64,000 nt of DNA from Saccopteryx bilineata (taxonomy: Eukaryota; Chordata; Mammalia; Chiroptera; Emballonuridae), in contig NC_089493.1 of NCBI RefSeq assembly GCF_036850765.1, forward strand, positions 187,831,140 to 187,895,139. The letters are read 5' to 3'. Each line of letters begins with the position of its first letter. Within the stretch, counting starts at the first letter, position 1. The translations under genes were made by a program, and so were the position numbers. Below, piece by piece: positions 21,864 through 34,277 of the stretch. The notes beneath the pieces are model-generated. The model was not told where the DNA came from. It ran no database searches and saw only the letters and a list, made by a program, of their open reading frames with translations.

Positions 21864-24800
21864 CATTGTGGTATTAATTTGCATTTCTCTAATGATTAGT
21901 GATGTTGAGCATTTTTTCATATTCCTATTGGTCATCTGTATGTCCTCTATGAAGAAGTGTCTATTCATTTCTTTTGCCCATTTTTGATTGGATTGTTTGT
22001 CTTCCTAGTGTTGAGTTTTACAAGTTCTTTATAAATTTTGGTTATTAACCCCTTATCAGATGTATTGTCGAATATATTCTCCCATTTTGTAGTTTGTCTT
22101 TTTATTCTGTTCTTATTGTCTTTAGCTGTGCAAAAGCTTTTTAGTTTGATACACTCCCATTTGTTTATCCTGTCTTTTATTTCACTTGCCAATGGAAATA
22201 AATCGGCAAATATATTGCTGCGAAAGATGTCGGAGAGCTTATTGCCTATGTTTTCTTCTAAGATGCTTATGGTTTCACAACTTACATTTAAGTCTTTTAT
22301 CCATTTTGAGTTTATTTTTGTGAATGGTGTAAGTTGGTGGTCTAGTTTCATTTTTTTGCAGGTAGATGTCCAATTTCCCAACACCATTTGTTGAAGAGGC
22401 TGTCTTTACTCCATTGTATGCTCTTACCTCCTTTGGCAAATATCAGTTGTCCATAAAAGTGTGGGTTTATTTTTGGGTTCTCTGTTCTGTTCCATTGATC
22501 TATATGCCTGTTTTTATGCCAGTACCAGGCTGTTTTGAGTACAATGGCCTTGTAGTATAACTTGATATCGGGAAGTGTGATACCTCCTGCTTTATTCTTC
22601 CTTTTCAAGATTGCTGAGGCTATTTGTGTTCTTTTTTGGTTCCATATAAATTTTTGGAATATGTGTTCTATATCTTTGAAGTATGTCATTGGTATTTTAA
22701 TTGGTATTGCATTGAATTTATAAATTGCTTTGGGTAATATAGACATTTTAATGATGTTTATTCTTCCTAATCATGAGCAGGATATATGCTTCCACTTGTT
22801 TGTATCTTCCTTGATTTCTTTTATCAATGTTTTATAATTTTCTCAGTACAAGTCTTTAATCTTCTTGGTTAAATTTACTCCTAGGTACTTTATTTTTTTG
22901 GTTGCAATAGTAAAGGGGATTGTTTCCTTAATTTCAATTTCTGACAGTTCATTGTTGGTGTATAAAAATGCCTCTGATTTGTCAGTATTAATTTTATATC
23001 CTGCCACCTTGCTGAATTCACTTATCAGGTCCATTAGTTTATTGACTGAGACTTTAGGGTTTTCTATATACAATATCATATCATCTGCAAATAATGATAG
23101 TTTTACTTCTTCTTTTCCAGTTTGGATGCCTTTTATTTCTTCTTCTTGTCTGATTGCTGTGGCTAGGACTTCCAGGACTATGTTGAATAAGAGTGGTGAA
23201 AGGGGGCACCCCTGCCTTGTTCCTGATCTTAAGGGGATTGCTTTCAATTTTTGCCCGTTGAGTATGATTTTGGCTGTGGGTTTGTCATAGATGACCTTTA
23301 TCATGTTGAGGTATGTTCCCTGTATTCCCATTTTGCTAAGAATTTTGATAATAAATGGGTGCTGGATTTTATCAAATGCTTTTTCTGCATCTATTGAAAT
23401 TAACATGTGGTTTTTCTCCTTCCTTTTGTTTATGTGATGAGTCACATTGATTGTTTTGTGAATAAATCCTTGCTTCCCCAGAATAAATCCCACTTGATCA
23501 TGGTGTATGACTTTTTTCATATAGTGCTGGATCCAGTTTGCTAATATTTTGTTGAGGATTTTAGCATTTATATTTATCAGGGATATTGGCCTATAATTTT
23601 CTTTCTTTGTGTTGTCTTTGCCTGGTTTTGGAATCAGAATTATGCTCGCTTCATTAAAGGAGTTTGGAAGTCTTCCTTCCTCTTGAATTTTTTAAAATAG
23701 TTTGAGAAGGATAGGAGTTAGTTCTTCTTTGAATATTTGGTAGAATTTACTTGTGAAGCCATCAGGCCCCGGACTTTTCTTTGTTGGGAGTTTTTTGATA
23801 ACTGTTTTGATCTCATTTGTTGTAATCGGTCTGTTTAGGTTTTCTAATTCTTCCATATTGATTTTTGGAAGATTGTATGTTTCAAAGAATTTGTCCATTT
23901 CATCTAGGTTGTCTAGATTTTTGGCATACAGTTCTTCATAGTATTTTCTTACAATATTTTGTATTTCTGTTGTGTCAGTTGTTATTTCTCCACCCTCATT
24001 TCTAATTTTATTTATTTGAGTCTCTCTTTTTTTCTTGGTGAGTCTAGTTAAAGGTTCATCGATCTTGTTTACCTTTTCAAAGAACCAGCTCCTGGTTTCA
24101 TTGATCCTCTGTATTGTTTCTTTAGCCTCTATGTCATTTATTTCCAGTCTGATTTTTATTATTTCCTTCCTTCTACTATCTCTGGGCTTTATTTGCTGTT
24201 CTTTTTCTAGTTCTTGTGATGCATGGTAAAGTTGTTTATTTGAGGTTTTTCTTGCTCCTTAATGTATGCCTGTAGTGCTTTGAACTTCCCTCTCAGGACT
24301 GCTTTTGCTGTGTCCCATAAATTTTGAGTTGTTGTATGCTCATTATCATTCGTTTCTAGGAATTTTTTTATTTCTTCTTTGATCTTATTGTTAATCCATT
24401 CATTATTTAACAACCTGCTATTTAGTTTCCATATGTTTGAGAATGTTTGAGTTTTTCTGTTGTGGTTGATTTCTAGTTTCATGCCATTGTGATTAGAGAA
24501 AATGCTTGATATGATTTCAATCTTTTTAAACTTGTTGAGACCCACTTTTGTGCCCTAACATGTGATCTATCCTAGAGAATGTATCATGAGCACTTAAAAA
24601 GAATGTATATTCTGCTGCTTTAGGGTGAAAGGTTCTAAAGTTATCTATTAAATCGAGTTGATCTAGTGTATCCTTTAAGTCTACTGTTTTTTTGTTAATT
24701 TTCTTTCCTGAGGATCTATCTAGTGATGTTAGTGGGGTATTGAAATCCCTTACTATTATAGTATTGCTGTAGATCTCGCCCTTTATATCCATCAAAGTCT

Positions 24801-25161
24801 GCTTTATATATTTAGGTGCTCCTATTTTAGGTGCGTAGATATTTATAATGGTTATATCTTCCTGTTGGATTGCTCCCTTTATCATTATGTAGTGGTCTTC
24901 TTTATCTCTTAAAGTCCATTTTGTCTGATATAAGTATTGCTACCCCAGCTTGTTTTTTCACTTCCATTTGCATGAAATAATTGTTTCCATCCTTTTACCT
25001 TCAGTCTATATGCATCTTTTGTTTTAAGGTGTGTCTCTTGTAGACAGCATATGTATGGGTCCTGTTTTCTTATCCATGCAGCTACTCTGTGTCTTTTGAT
25101 CAGATCATTTAATCCATTTACATTTGAGGTTATTATTGATATATAGTTGTTTATTGCCATT

Positions 25162-26131
25162 TTATTCTTTAAAGCTGTGTTCCTTTTTTGCTATATTCTT
25201 TTCCCACTTTGATCTGTTTACAACAGGCCCCTTAACATTTCCTGCAGCATTGGTTTGGTTGTAATGAATTCCTTGAATTTTTATTTTGTCTGGAAAGCCT
25301 TTTATTTCTCCTTCAATTTTAAATGATAGCCTTGCTGGATAAAGTAGTCTTGGTTGTAGGTTCTTGTTCTGCATTACTTTGAATATTTCTGCCATTCCCT
25401 TTTCACCTCAAGTGTTTCTGTTGAGAAGTCGGATGTTATCCTTATGGGGGCTCCTTTGTAGGTGATAGCCTTTTTTTTCTCTAGCAGCTTTTAATATTCT
25501 CTCTTTATCACTTAGCTTTGGTATTTTAATTATGATGTGTCTTAGTGTAGATTTCTTCAGGTTTCTTTTTAATGGTGTTCTCTGTTCTTCTTAAACTTGT
25601 GAGAGTTTTTCCTGCATTAATTTACGGAAGTTTTCAGCTATGATCTGATTGAACAATGTCTCTATTCCTTGTTCTTTCTCTTCTTCTTCAGGAACCCCTG
25701 TGATGCAGATGTTATTTCTCTTCATGTTGTCACAGAGGTCTCTTAGAATTTCCTCAGACTTTTTGAGTCTCTTTTCTTTTTTCTGCTCTTCTTCTGTGCC
25801 TTTGTTCAATTTGTCCACCAACTTACTGATCAATCCTTGGCTTCATCCATCCTGTTTTTAATTCCTTCCATTGTGGTCTTCATTTCTGATATTGTATTTG
25901 TCATCTCTGACTGATTCTTTTTTAATATTTTAATGTCCTTTTTTATACTTGCTATTTCTTTATGTAGGTGTTCATAATGACCATCCACTGTTGTTCTAAG
26001 ATCTCTAAGCATCCTAACACTCACTATTTTAAACTCTACTTCTGGAACTTTGGTTATTTCCATATCACTCAGTTCATTTCCTGGAGTTTCTCTTGTGGTT
26101 TCATTTGGATTGCACTTCTCTGTCTTCTCAT
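25162..26131 (-). pseudogene. L1 ORF1 (RNA-binding chaperone protein), frameshifted
   Basis: ORF1p forms coiled-coil trimers and coats L1 RNA. The canonical start is probably the ATG at 26131-26129, which reads MRRQRSAIQMK and soon hits a stop. One frame over, the protein continues PGNELSDMEITKVPEVEF. The lysine/glutamate-rich part (HLHKEIASIKKDIKILKK) is the coiled coil. CITGVPEEEEKEQGIETL marks the RRM region. The C-terminus (25395-25162) reads MAEIFKVMQNKNLQPRLLYP, then SFKIEGEIKGF, ending HSFKE and TAA. At least two frameshifts disable it. Total length about 323 codons, normal for the family. Confidence 0.9.
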
Positions 26132-27088
26132 TATGTCTGTGTGTTTGGGTGTATTGTTTGTAGAGCTGGTTGAGTCTAGGCTTGGTGTTGTCTGCCTCCA
26201 ATTCTCAGTTGTGTTATTTCTAGGTCTTCTTGGGTTGGCATCAGCTGTTATTTGTAATCCACTGTTGTATTTGGCTTTTCTAGTAGAGCCACTTTGAAGT
26301 CTTGATTTGTTTGTTTTCTTCTCAGTTTTCTTAACAGCTGTTAGTCTTGCTTACTGATCTCAGCAGGGGGCTTATTTGAAACTGTATCCAGGAATGTTGT
26401 GGGTGTAACCTGAGACTCTGAAGGCTTGATCTGCCAGTTACTCTCTCCAGGGGTGAGGTGTTTTCTCAGCTTCAGTAGGGGGAGGTGTATCTCTGATCTC
26501 CATGGAGATCTGAGTTACTGCCCTGCCTCCCCACTTCTTGTTTTCAGCTGTATTTTGTTGCACTGATTGGAGCTGGAGAGATGTTTGGAGATGGGTCACC
26601 CAGAACTACTTTAGTCTTGTATTGTGTGGAAGGATCAACCCCTCTCCCAGCTATGGCTGCCTCCAGCACTGGATGAGTCAGCTTCTCAGGTCATCCCATG
26701 CATTCCTCTGCCCCTCACCGTCTGTCTTTCTCTGTCCCCCTTTCCTTTTGGAAGACTAGCCAGCCCTTTCAACACACCTCATTCCCAGGTCCCTAGGCAA
26801 GTGGCTGTGAGCAATATTTTCTACTTTTTTCCTTGGAGTGAGAGCCCTTCTGGGCTTTCAGCCTCCCCTCTCCTTCATTCTTGTAAGCAGGGGAGACTCA
26901 CCACTCCTCAGCACTCCCTATCAGGCTCAGTATGGCTTCTTCTTTGCTCCTTGGTTTTTGAGAGCTGTTCTTGTAGTCCAGAGTTGGTTTTTCATGCTGA
27001 TTGTTCATAAATTAATTTGTAATTCAGTTTGGTGGTGTGAGCTGGGAGTTTGTGCATCTGCCTACTCTGCTGCCATCTTCAGGTCTCC
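26132..27088 (-). promoter_or_regulatory. L1 5' UTR with internal promoter region
   Basis: The sequence between the 5' target duplication and the ORF1 start is more GC-rich than ORF2. At the very start is GAAGATGGCAGC, comparable to the YY1-binding motif that sets L1 transcription starts in other mammals. Activity is inferred, not shown. Confidence 0.6.
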
Positions 27089-27254
27089 CTCCAGCTTCTA
27101 TTCTTGAAATACTCTTGTCTCTGATCTTGCCTCCTCTTAATTCATTTTTTTTATAAACATGTATTTCTACCTAAAAAGAATCATTCTTGTGTAATGTATA
27201 TTGGGACAGTGTAGTTTTAGTTATATAATGGCTCTAAATATGACACATAGCCCT

Positions 27255-27375
27255 TACTGCCTGGGAATCATGTGACCACATTAGCCATTATGTCTCAGTT
27301 TTCTTCATAGAAAATTTGTGAGAATTAAATAACATGTAGAACAATGCACAATACATGATAAATGCTCAATGGTGT
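27255..27375 (+). repeat. MIR SINE fragment
   Basis: The order TGGGAATCATGTGACC, TCAGTTTTCTTCATAGAAAA, GAGAATTAAATAACATGTAG, ACATGATAAATGCTCAATGG follows the MIR 3' half. Confidence 0.65.
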
Positions 27376-29308
27376 TGCTGCTGCGCTCTTCATTAAATTC
27401 CTTCTGGCTCCCCATCTTCATCCCAAGAAAATTCAGCATAATAATCAAAGTCTTTTCTTATTTTTCTCTAATGACATTAGGAACTAGAGGCTCCAGACTG
27501 ATACAGAGGCCTATTTTCTGAATAAACCATGGGTTCTCATTCCTTCAGTTGATGCCTTTTTCCCGTATCAAAATAATTTATTTTCTGTTTTTCTTCTTGT
27601 TTTATATTAGCCCTAATAGAACATAGTAGTCCTATTGCCATACTCCTGCAGCACCTTATATACACATCTGTCATGACTGTTATTACATAACAATTTGGCT
27701 TTTTATCTGTCTTATCAGATAAACTCCCTAAAGATAGGATCATAGGCCTTATTTGTTTCTAAAATCCCAGGATATAGACCAATATTATCTTGAATAACAG
27801 TGGCATGGATTATGTTAACAGTGTTCTAAATTTGCAGGAGATACTCTAAAGTCTCTATGCACAGAATAAATCCATTTAATTGAAAGACAGTTCTTTATTT
27901 ATATAATTCAAAATTGTAAAATTGATGACCACATATGAGCTATTTAAAATTCATCCCATTATATTTCTATTTTGCCTGTTTTCCAATTTAAGACTAAATT
28001 GCTCATTGAACATAATGGGTAATTTGAACCTGTTAAATATAATTGGTAATGTGTATATATAGTTTATAAAATAAAAAAGGTGGATATACTTTTCATAAGG
28101 ATAGTGGCCACAAAATATTCTAACACAATGGAGATTTGAATTGGAGATTTCTTAGGAGGCTAGCTAACGAAATCAAAATGTTCTGGTAACTGGAACAATT
28201 CAGATTAGGTAAAATAATTCCATGGTTCTCCTTTTTTTGAAAAGAAAGCATTGTATTGATATGGGCAGGGAAAACAAATGGTTGAGATTTGTAATAGGAT
28301 TGTGGAGAAGATACTATTATGATAATGCATTTTCTCTAATTCAGTATGTTCAATTTCTGTTTTTTATTTTTCTTTCATTCGAATATTGGTTTAAATTTTT
28401 TTCTTAGCTCCCTCTTTCTTCTTAAAAAAACTATAAAGTTCAATGAAATCCCAAAAATAGTCCATATTCTCATGATCAATTTATTTTCTTCTAAAATAAA
28501 AGGTCCTAAGTTAAAATTGGGACACTAAAATTGCTTCACAATCCAAAACTAGTTCCCAAGGTAATACTGAAATCATTGGTGACCTCCTAAAGAGAATGTA
28601 ATATGAAACCTGGACTTTATCCTTTTTCTAAGGGAAAAGTTTTAGCATAGAACTCTGTCCATTTATTATTCTAGGAATCTACTGTCTCTTTCATTCTGTC
28701 ACACACACACACATTCACTCATTCATATGTGTGTGTGTATTTCTGCCACTCATCATATATTTACTTCTCTTGTAAATATATCACCATTTCTATCTGAATA
28801 ACCACTCCTTTTATCATGTGATCTCAGTGAAAATAAATCCATCACAGGGCTAGACTGATGACTTGGGCTTGGCCAAGGAGAGCAATATATGTAGAGCATA
28901 AAAATCCTCCAACTCTGGTGGGACACTTCATGCATCCAGTTTGCCACCACAGGGCAGGAGTCAGACTGAAAGAAATGAGTTCAATACAAAAAGATAAAGA
29001 AAGGGAAACCAGGATCTATTAGAGACCCTCTATCATTTTATCCTGCAGCAGCCACTGCCCCTTGAATTTTCAGTTATATGAACCAACAGATGTTTGGTTT
29101 CCTGTTGGCTTTACAGTGAAAGAAATCCACACTGATCCATGAATATTATATAGTTAGTTGTAATTTCTATAGTTTTGTAATGCAAAAGAGGCTTCTGAGG
29201 AGCTCATTTAAAACATAGATTCTCAGTACCCAACTGAAGGGAGTTTGATTCATTTGGGGGTGGAATCCATGAGGGTACTAGGAATAAATACACTGGGTTC
29301 TTCATTTT
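27376..29308. other. No gene recognised; small CA/GT repeat
   Basis: AT-rich. A short (CA)n tract at 28700-28713 and a (GT)n tract around 28729-28739 face each other 15 bp apart. No coding signal. Confidence 0.5.
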
Positions 29309-29321
29309 AAGAAAATCTTCA

Positions 29322-29570
29322 TTTTGAGTTAATTTTAGTACAGGGGGACAAACTGTAGTCCAGCTTCATTCTTTTGCATGTGGCTTTCCAGTTTTCCCAG
29401 CACCATTTGTTGAAGAGGCTTTCTTTTCTCCATTGAGTGTTGTTGGCCCCTTTATCAAAAATTATTTGACTATATATATGTGGTTTTATTTCTGGACTTT
29501 CTATTCTGTTCCATTGGTCTGAGTGTCTATTTTTCTGCCAATACCATGTTGTTTTGATTGTCGTGGCCCT
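29322..29570 (-). pseudogene. L1 ORF2 segment, inverted part
   Basis: The minus strand reads [20 protein letters not shown], then [20 protein letters not shown], which is ORF2p between the RT and the C-terminal region. It is the immediate upstream neighbour, in L1 coordinates, of the direct part at 29571. Confidence 0.9.
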
Positions 29571-30267
29571 AATTAACTCAAAATGGATCAAAGATCTAAA
29601 CATAAGACCTGAAACAATAAAGTACATAGAAGAAGACATAGGTACCAAACTCATGGACCTGGGCTTTAAAGAGCATTTTATGAATTTGACACCACAGGCA
29701 AGAGAAGTGAAAGCAAAAATTAATGAATGGGACTACATCAGACTAAGAAGTTTTTGTTCAGCAAGAGAAATTGATAACAAGATAAACAGACAGCCAACTA
29801 ATTGGGAAATGATATTTTTAAACACCTGCTCAGATAAGGGCCTAATATCCAAAATATACAAAGAACTCATAAAACTCAACGACAAACAAACAAACAATCC
29901 AATAAAAAAATGGGAAGAGGATATGAACAGACACTTCTCCCAGGAAGAAATACAAATGGCCAACAGATATATGAAAAGATGCTCATCTTCTTTAGTTATT
30001 AGAGAAATGCAAATCAAAAATGCAATGAGATATCACCTCACACCTGTTAGACTAGCTATTATTAACAAGACAGGTAATAGCAAATGTTGGAGAGGTTGTG
30101 GAGAAAAAGGAACCCTCATCCACTGTTGGTGGGAATGTAAAGTAGTACAACCATTATGGAAGAAAGTATGGTGGTTCCTCAAAAAACTGAAAATAGAACT
30201 ACCTTATGACCCAGCAATCCCTCTACTGGGTATATACCCCCAAAAACTCAGAAACATTGACTTGTAA
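29571..30267 (+). pseudogene. L1 ORF2 C-terminal segment, open to the normal stop
   Basis: About 230 codons are continuously open from the inversion junction to the natural stop at 30265-30267. The frame formally starts at the ATG at 29554 in inverted sequence, which is accidental. It reads [20 protein letters not shown], and the cysteine-rich motif is [18 protein letters not shown]. It ends [19 protein letters not shown]. The endonuclease and RT are absent, so it is inactive. The open frame fits a recent insertion. Confidence 0.93.
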
Positions 30268-30566
30268 AGACACATGCAGCCCCATGTTCATTGCAGCATT
30301 GTTCACAGTGGCCAGGACATGGAAACAACCAAAAAGCCCATCAATAGATGACTGGATAAAGAAGATGTGGCACATATACACTATGGAATACTACTCAGCC
30401 ATAAGAAATGATGACATCGGATCATTTATAGCAAAATGGTGGGATCTTGACAACATTATACGGAGTGAAATAAGTAAATCAGAAAAAACCAGGAACTGCA
30501 TTTTTCCATACGTAGATGGGACATAAAACTGAGACCAAGAGACATTGACAAGAGTGTGGTGGTTAC

Positions 30567-30609
30567 GGGGGGAGGGGGGAGAGGGAGAGGGAAGGGGGAG
30601 GGGGAGGGG
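30567..30609 (+). repeat. G-rich polypurine tract in L1 3' UTR
   Basis: Repeated GGGG/GGGAG runs in the 3' UTR of the 29.3-30.8 kb L1. Such tracts are conserved in mammalian L1 3' UTRs and can form G-quadruplexes. Confidence 0.85.
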
Positions 30610-30800
30610 CACAAAGAGAACTAGATAGAGGGTGACAGGACAATCTGACTTTGGGTGATGGGTATGCAACATAATTGAACTTTAAGATAACCTGGACATA
30701 TTACCTTTGAATATATGTATCTTGATTTACTGATGTCACCCCATTAAAAATAAAAAATAAAATAAAATAAAAGAAAATAAAAAAAAAAAGAAAATCTTCA

Positions 30801-31444
30801 GTTATTCAAATGCTGACAGTCTACACACTAGATTTTGGAGAGCTGACAATCTATATACTACATATTAGTAATGATCTGTTTCTTTTTTCAGAATTGTCCA
30901 AAAGTTTTGTTGAAGGAATGTTTTAGACTAATATTAAAACCCTAATAAAAAGTAACTTCAATTTATTTTTGCTAGTCGTTTATGTTTTGCATTTCAACTT
31001 CTTTTATTTGAGATAGCATTATCCTGACCACATGGGCTTGAAATTTCTTTAAAATGTCAATAGCTGTACCATAAATCATAAATCTTACCTGTATTTTTAG
31101 TTAATTTAAAAAATCTATGATTTAAAGATTATTAATTTTTTTTATAATTTTTAAGAATGATTTATTAAGTTACTATCAGTTACCATTTTCAGTCAACCAA
31201 AATACTCAGGTCAACTCACGTCTTTTGTTCAACTAACAAAACAAAACAAAACAAAAATATTATGATGTTTTTGAGAACAGATTCAGATAAGAGTTTAAAG
31301 ACCTCTTTATTTTTTACTTCAGGAAAGGAAGAAAGGCAAGAGGGAAAATATAAATTGAGAGAGAATAAAGAAAGCTGTTGAGCAATCATTATATTGACTA
31401 TTGAAACTACTAAAAAGGATAGAAAATTTTTTGTAGCAATTCAC
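30801..31444. other. No gene recognised
   Basis: AT-rich; a small AAAAC repeat (AACAAAACAAAACAAAACAA) lies near 31235-31255. Confidence 0.5.
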
Positions 31445-31580
31445 TTTCATTAATTTTATTTAATTCACTGATTTGATTAATGAATATTTATGGAGTGTTA
31501 GCTATGTTCCAGGTATTGTGCTAGGAATTAAAATATGACTATACACAGTGCTGCCTTCAAATAGTTCACAGTCTAATAAA
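31445..31580 (-). repeat. L2 LINE fragment
   Basis: TTCACTGATTTGATTAATGA, TATTTATGGAGTGTTAGCTA, TGTTCCAGGTATTGTGCTAG and CAAATAGTTCACAGTCTAAT match the antisense L2 3' end. Confidence 0.65.
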
Positions 31581-32049
31581 GAAATTAGTAGATTTTAAAT
31601 GACTAGCATATGTGTATTCCACATTATGCTAGACATAGTAGGGTTATGAAATGAAACTTTATACGTATATGAGAAGTTAGCATCTTTTTATGAAGAAACT
31701 TAGAGATATATCAAATGAGTGATTCAAATAGTTATTAATAGGCAAACCTCAGAGAATGAAGGAATTAATCAGTAAAAGGATAAATAACAACATGAATTCT
31801 GAATCATCTCATCCACTGGGGATGTCTCACATGTCAAAGGATAGCAACATAGAAACATGGCTTTCTTGAAAGAAGGCAAGCTGAAACATGCTTAGCATAA
31901 TCCTTTGATACATGTCTATATCTTGAAAAAGCTCTATCAGCTCTAACACCAGCTATGCTGCCACTGCACCTCTCTAGACCTCAGTTTTATTTGTGAAAAA
32001 AAAAGATGGAATTTATTACATAGGGCATTTAAATGTTCCTTGTTTCTCT
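31581..32049. other. No gene recognised
   Basis: Nothing recognised. Confidence 0.5.
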
Positions 32050-33690
32050 TTGTAGAGACATATAATCATCTACTTTTATATTCTATTTGCCTGTGGACTT
32101 CTTTCAACATTCATTGTAGTGTAGATCTGCTAGTGATGGATTATTTTGTTAGCATGTGTAAAATTTTTTATTTTATCTTGTGCGTAGAGGTTTATTTGCT
32201 GGGTATAGAAATCTAGGTTGACATTGTTTGTCAATACTTTAAAGGTATTGTGCCATTGTCTTCTAGCTTGCATTGTTTTAAACAATAAATCTTCTGTCCT
32301 TCTGATCTTTGTTTCTCTCTTGGTAATATATATTTTTCTTTGCTGGTCTTAAGTAGTTTTTATTTATCACTGTATGTTCGAAAGTTTATTATGACTTTGA
32401 TATAACTTTCTTTCTTCTTCTTCTTCTTCCTCTTCTTCTTCTTCTTCTTTTGTATTTAGATAATTTTGAACTTTCTGGATCTGAGAGCCCATAGTTTTCA
32501 TCAAATTTACAAAATTTTGGTAACTATTTCTTCAAAAACTTTTTTAGCCCTTTTACCTTTCAGGGTGCCAATTTCATTTATGTTAGACCACTTAAAGTTG
32601 CCTTACAGCTCACAAAGTTTTGGCTCACTTTTAAATTTTTTTACTCTGTATGGTTTTATATAATCTTATGGCACTATTTTCAAGTTTAGTATTTTTTCTA
32701 CAACATCCTATCAACTGTCAATACTATGCAATGTACTTTTTATCTCAGAGATTGTTTGCAGCTTTGGAATTTTGATGTAAGTCTTATTTAGTTTTTATCT
32801 CCACTTAACTTTTTGAATATGCATTGTATAATCACTATTTTGATGCTCTCATCTGCTAATTTTAACATTTGTATCAGTCTGGATCAGTTCCAATTGTTGA
32901 TTTTTTTTTATTATGAGTCATATATTTTGCTTCTTTTCATAGATTTACTGTTTTATTGGATATCAAACATTTTGAATTTTACTATGTTGAGTGCTGGATA
33001 TTTTTGTATTTCTATAAATATTTTTGACGTTTATTCTAAGATATAGCTAAATTACTCAGGAGCAACTTGATTCTTTCTGGTGTTGTGTTTTAAAACTTGT
33101 TAAGCAGATTACCAAGGCTATATTTTTCTTAGTTATGGAAGCAAATTCTTTTGAGTACTCTACCTAATTCCTTGTGAATTTTAAGATTTTCCAGTTTGCC
33201 TCTTGGGAACAGGTACTTTTCTGTCCTGTCTGAACATTGGGTACTTTTCCCCCCTAATTCTTTTAGGCTGTATTTTTTCTGGTCACAGTGTATTTTCTTG
33301 CATGAGCACACAGATCATATTCTGCCAAATATTGAGGGGTACTTGCTGTGGATTCCTGGAGTTTTTTCTCTGTGAGTTCTCTTTTCCATAATATGCTGGT
33401 TTGTAAATTTGTCCTTACTTTTCCTATATTCTCAACACGATCTCAAATCAAGGTATCTGCTAGGCTTGTCCTGGCTTTCCTCTTCCTCTGCTGCAGTCTG
33501 TAAACTTTCTCAAAGCAGTAAGCTGGGGCAATTATCAGGCTCAGTTTGCTCTCAGGAAGCATTACTCTTTATTAACAGATATCTGGTGTCATGAAAAGCA
33601 TTGTTTTATATATGTTGTCTATTTCTTAGATGTTTCTAGATGGAAGGTAATTCTGGTCTCTATGACTTCATCTTGCCTAGAAACAGACAT
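32050..33690 (-). mobile_element. Ancient L1 or HAL1-like fragment (ORF1/5' region)
   Basis: TTGCTGGGTATAGAAATCTA, GTATTGTGCCATTGTCTTCT, CTAGCTTGCATTGTTTTAAA and TCTGTCCTTCTGATCTTTG follow the antisense ORF1 C-terminal region of old L1 and HAL1 elements. A (TTC)n run at 32410-32450 sits within it. No reading frame is preserved. Confidence 0.6.
32410..32450 (+). repeat. (TTC)n microsatellite
   Basis: Imperfect TTC/CTT trinucleotide run of about 40 bp. Confidence 0.85.
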
Positions 33691-34277
33691 TTCCTAAGGG
33701 TAATTTTGGAATGCTAAAACACATTTATTCTCTGGGCATAATAGGATTCAATTTTATGTTTTATACTTTCAGAAGGACAAAGAATATTTCCTGTTCAGGT
33801 TCTCAGGAAAAGTGTCCTTGCAGAGGGAGGTCTTATAATTTTGATAGATTCTGTAGAAGAGAGAAGTAGCACAATATTTGGTGACTTGTATGAGCTTGCT
33901 TTTTACAAAAAAATAGCACATACTTTTGGAATCTTAGCCAAGGCTTTAGAGTTGTTGTACATGGCGCCCTGCTGATTGCTGGAATTGGCTGAATTGTCTT
34001 CTAAACCTATAATGTAATTGATTCAAGGTTACAGATAAAGAATGTTTGTTTTGGATTCACATTGCTCTACTAGGTGCTGGCAGAATACTGAAATAATGGA
34101 AACATTATATTCTAATGTCAGAAGGTGAAATTCTGGTGGACAGTAGCATACATTTCCCTGAAAAATAATATAAAATTAAAGAAAAGGCTACATGTATGTT
34201 AGCCAGATATTTTATTTTTAAAATGTTATAAAATATTTTACTTTTATTGTTTTACTCTGAATATATTAAATTAAACA
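33691..34277. other. No gene recognised
   Basis: AT-rich; nothing recognised. Confidence 0.5.

Larger units (their letters stand above)
20895..25160 (-). pseudogene. L1 ORF2 (endonuclease / reverse transcriptase), broken
   Basis: ORF2p nicks DNA and reverse-transcribes L1 RNA. The start at 25160 reads MAINNYISIITSNVNGLND, with LQETHL of the endonuclease; [10 protein letters not shown] (24885-24526) is the endonuclease C-terminal histidine block. The RT domain (23520-22843) has [22 protein letters not shown] and the catalytic LFADDMILY (FADD codons at 23091-23080). The cysteine-rich end reads [20 protein letters not shown] near 21450. Frameshifts split the frame into pieces, and SINEs at 21513-21863 and 20964-21334 interrupt the C-terminal part. 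Only one base separates the ORF1 stop (25164-25162) from this ATG. Confidence 0.93.
20366..27102 (-). mobile_element. Full-length L1, mutated, with two nested SINEs
   Basis: A perfect 14-bp duplication CTCCAGCTTCTATT lies at 20366-20379 and 27089-27102. On the minus strand the element starts AGGGAGACCTGAAGATGGCA (AAGATGGC recalls the YY1 site at L1 5' ends). It has a 5' UTR of about 950 bp, ORF1 (about 26131-25162), ORF2 (25160 to about 20895) and a 3' UTR with a G-rich run. It ends CCCCATTAAAATTAAT and A-rich tail. Subtracting the two SINEs gives about 6.0 kb, a normal full-length L1. Stops and frameshifts show that it is inactive. Confidence 0.95.
29309..30800 (+). mobile_element. Young L1 insertion with 5' inversion (twin priming)
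   Basis: A perfect 13-bp duplication AAGAAAATCTTCA lies at 29309-29321 and 30788-30800. L1 ORF2 is antisense at 29322-29570 and sense at 29571-30787. Thirteen L1 bases (AATTAACTCAAAA) are present in both parts: reversed at 29322-29334 and direct at 29571-29583. The 3' UTR has a strong G-rich run (30567-30609) and ends GTCACCCCATTAAAAATAAA with a long A-rich tail. It has the same 3' end type as the full-length L1 at 20.4-27.1 kb but is less damaged. Confidence 0.96.
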
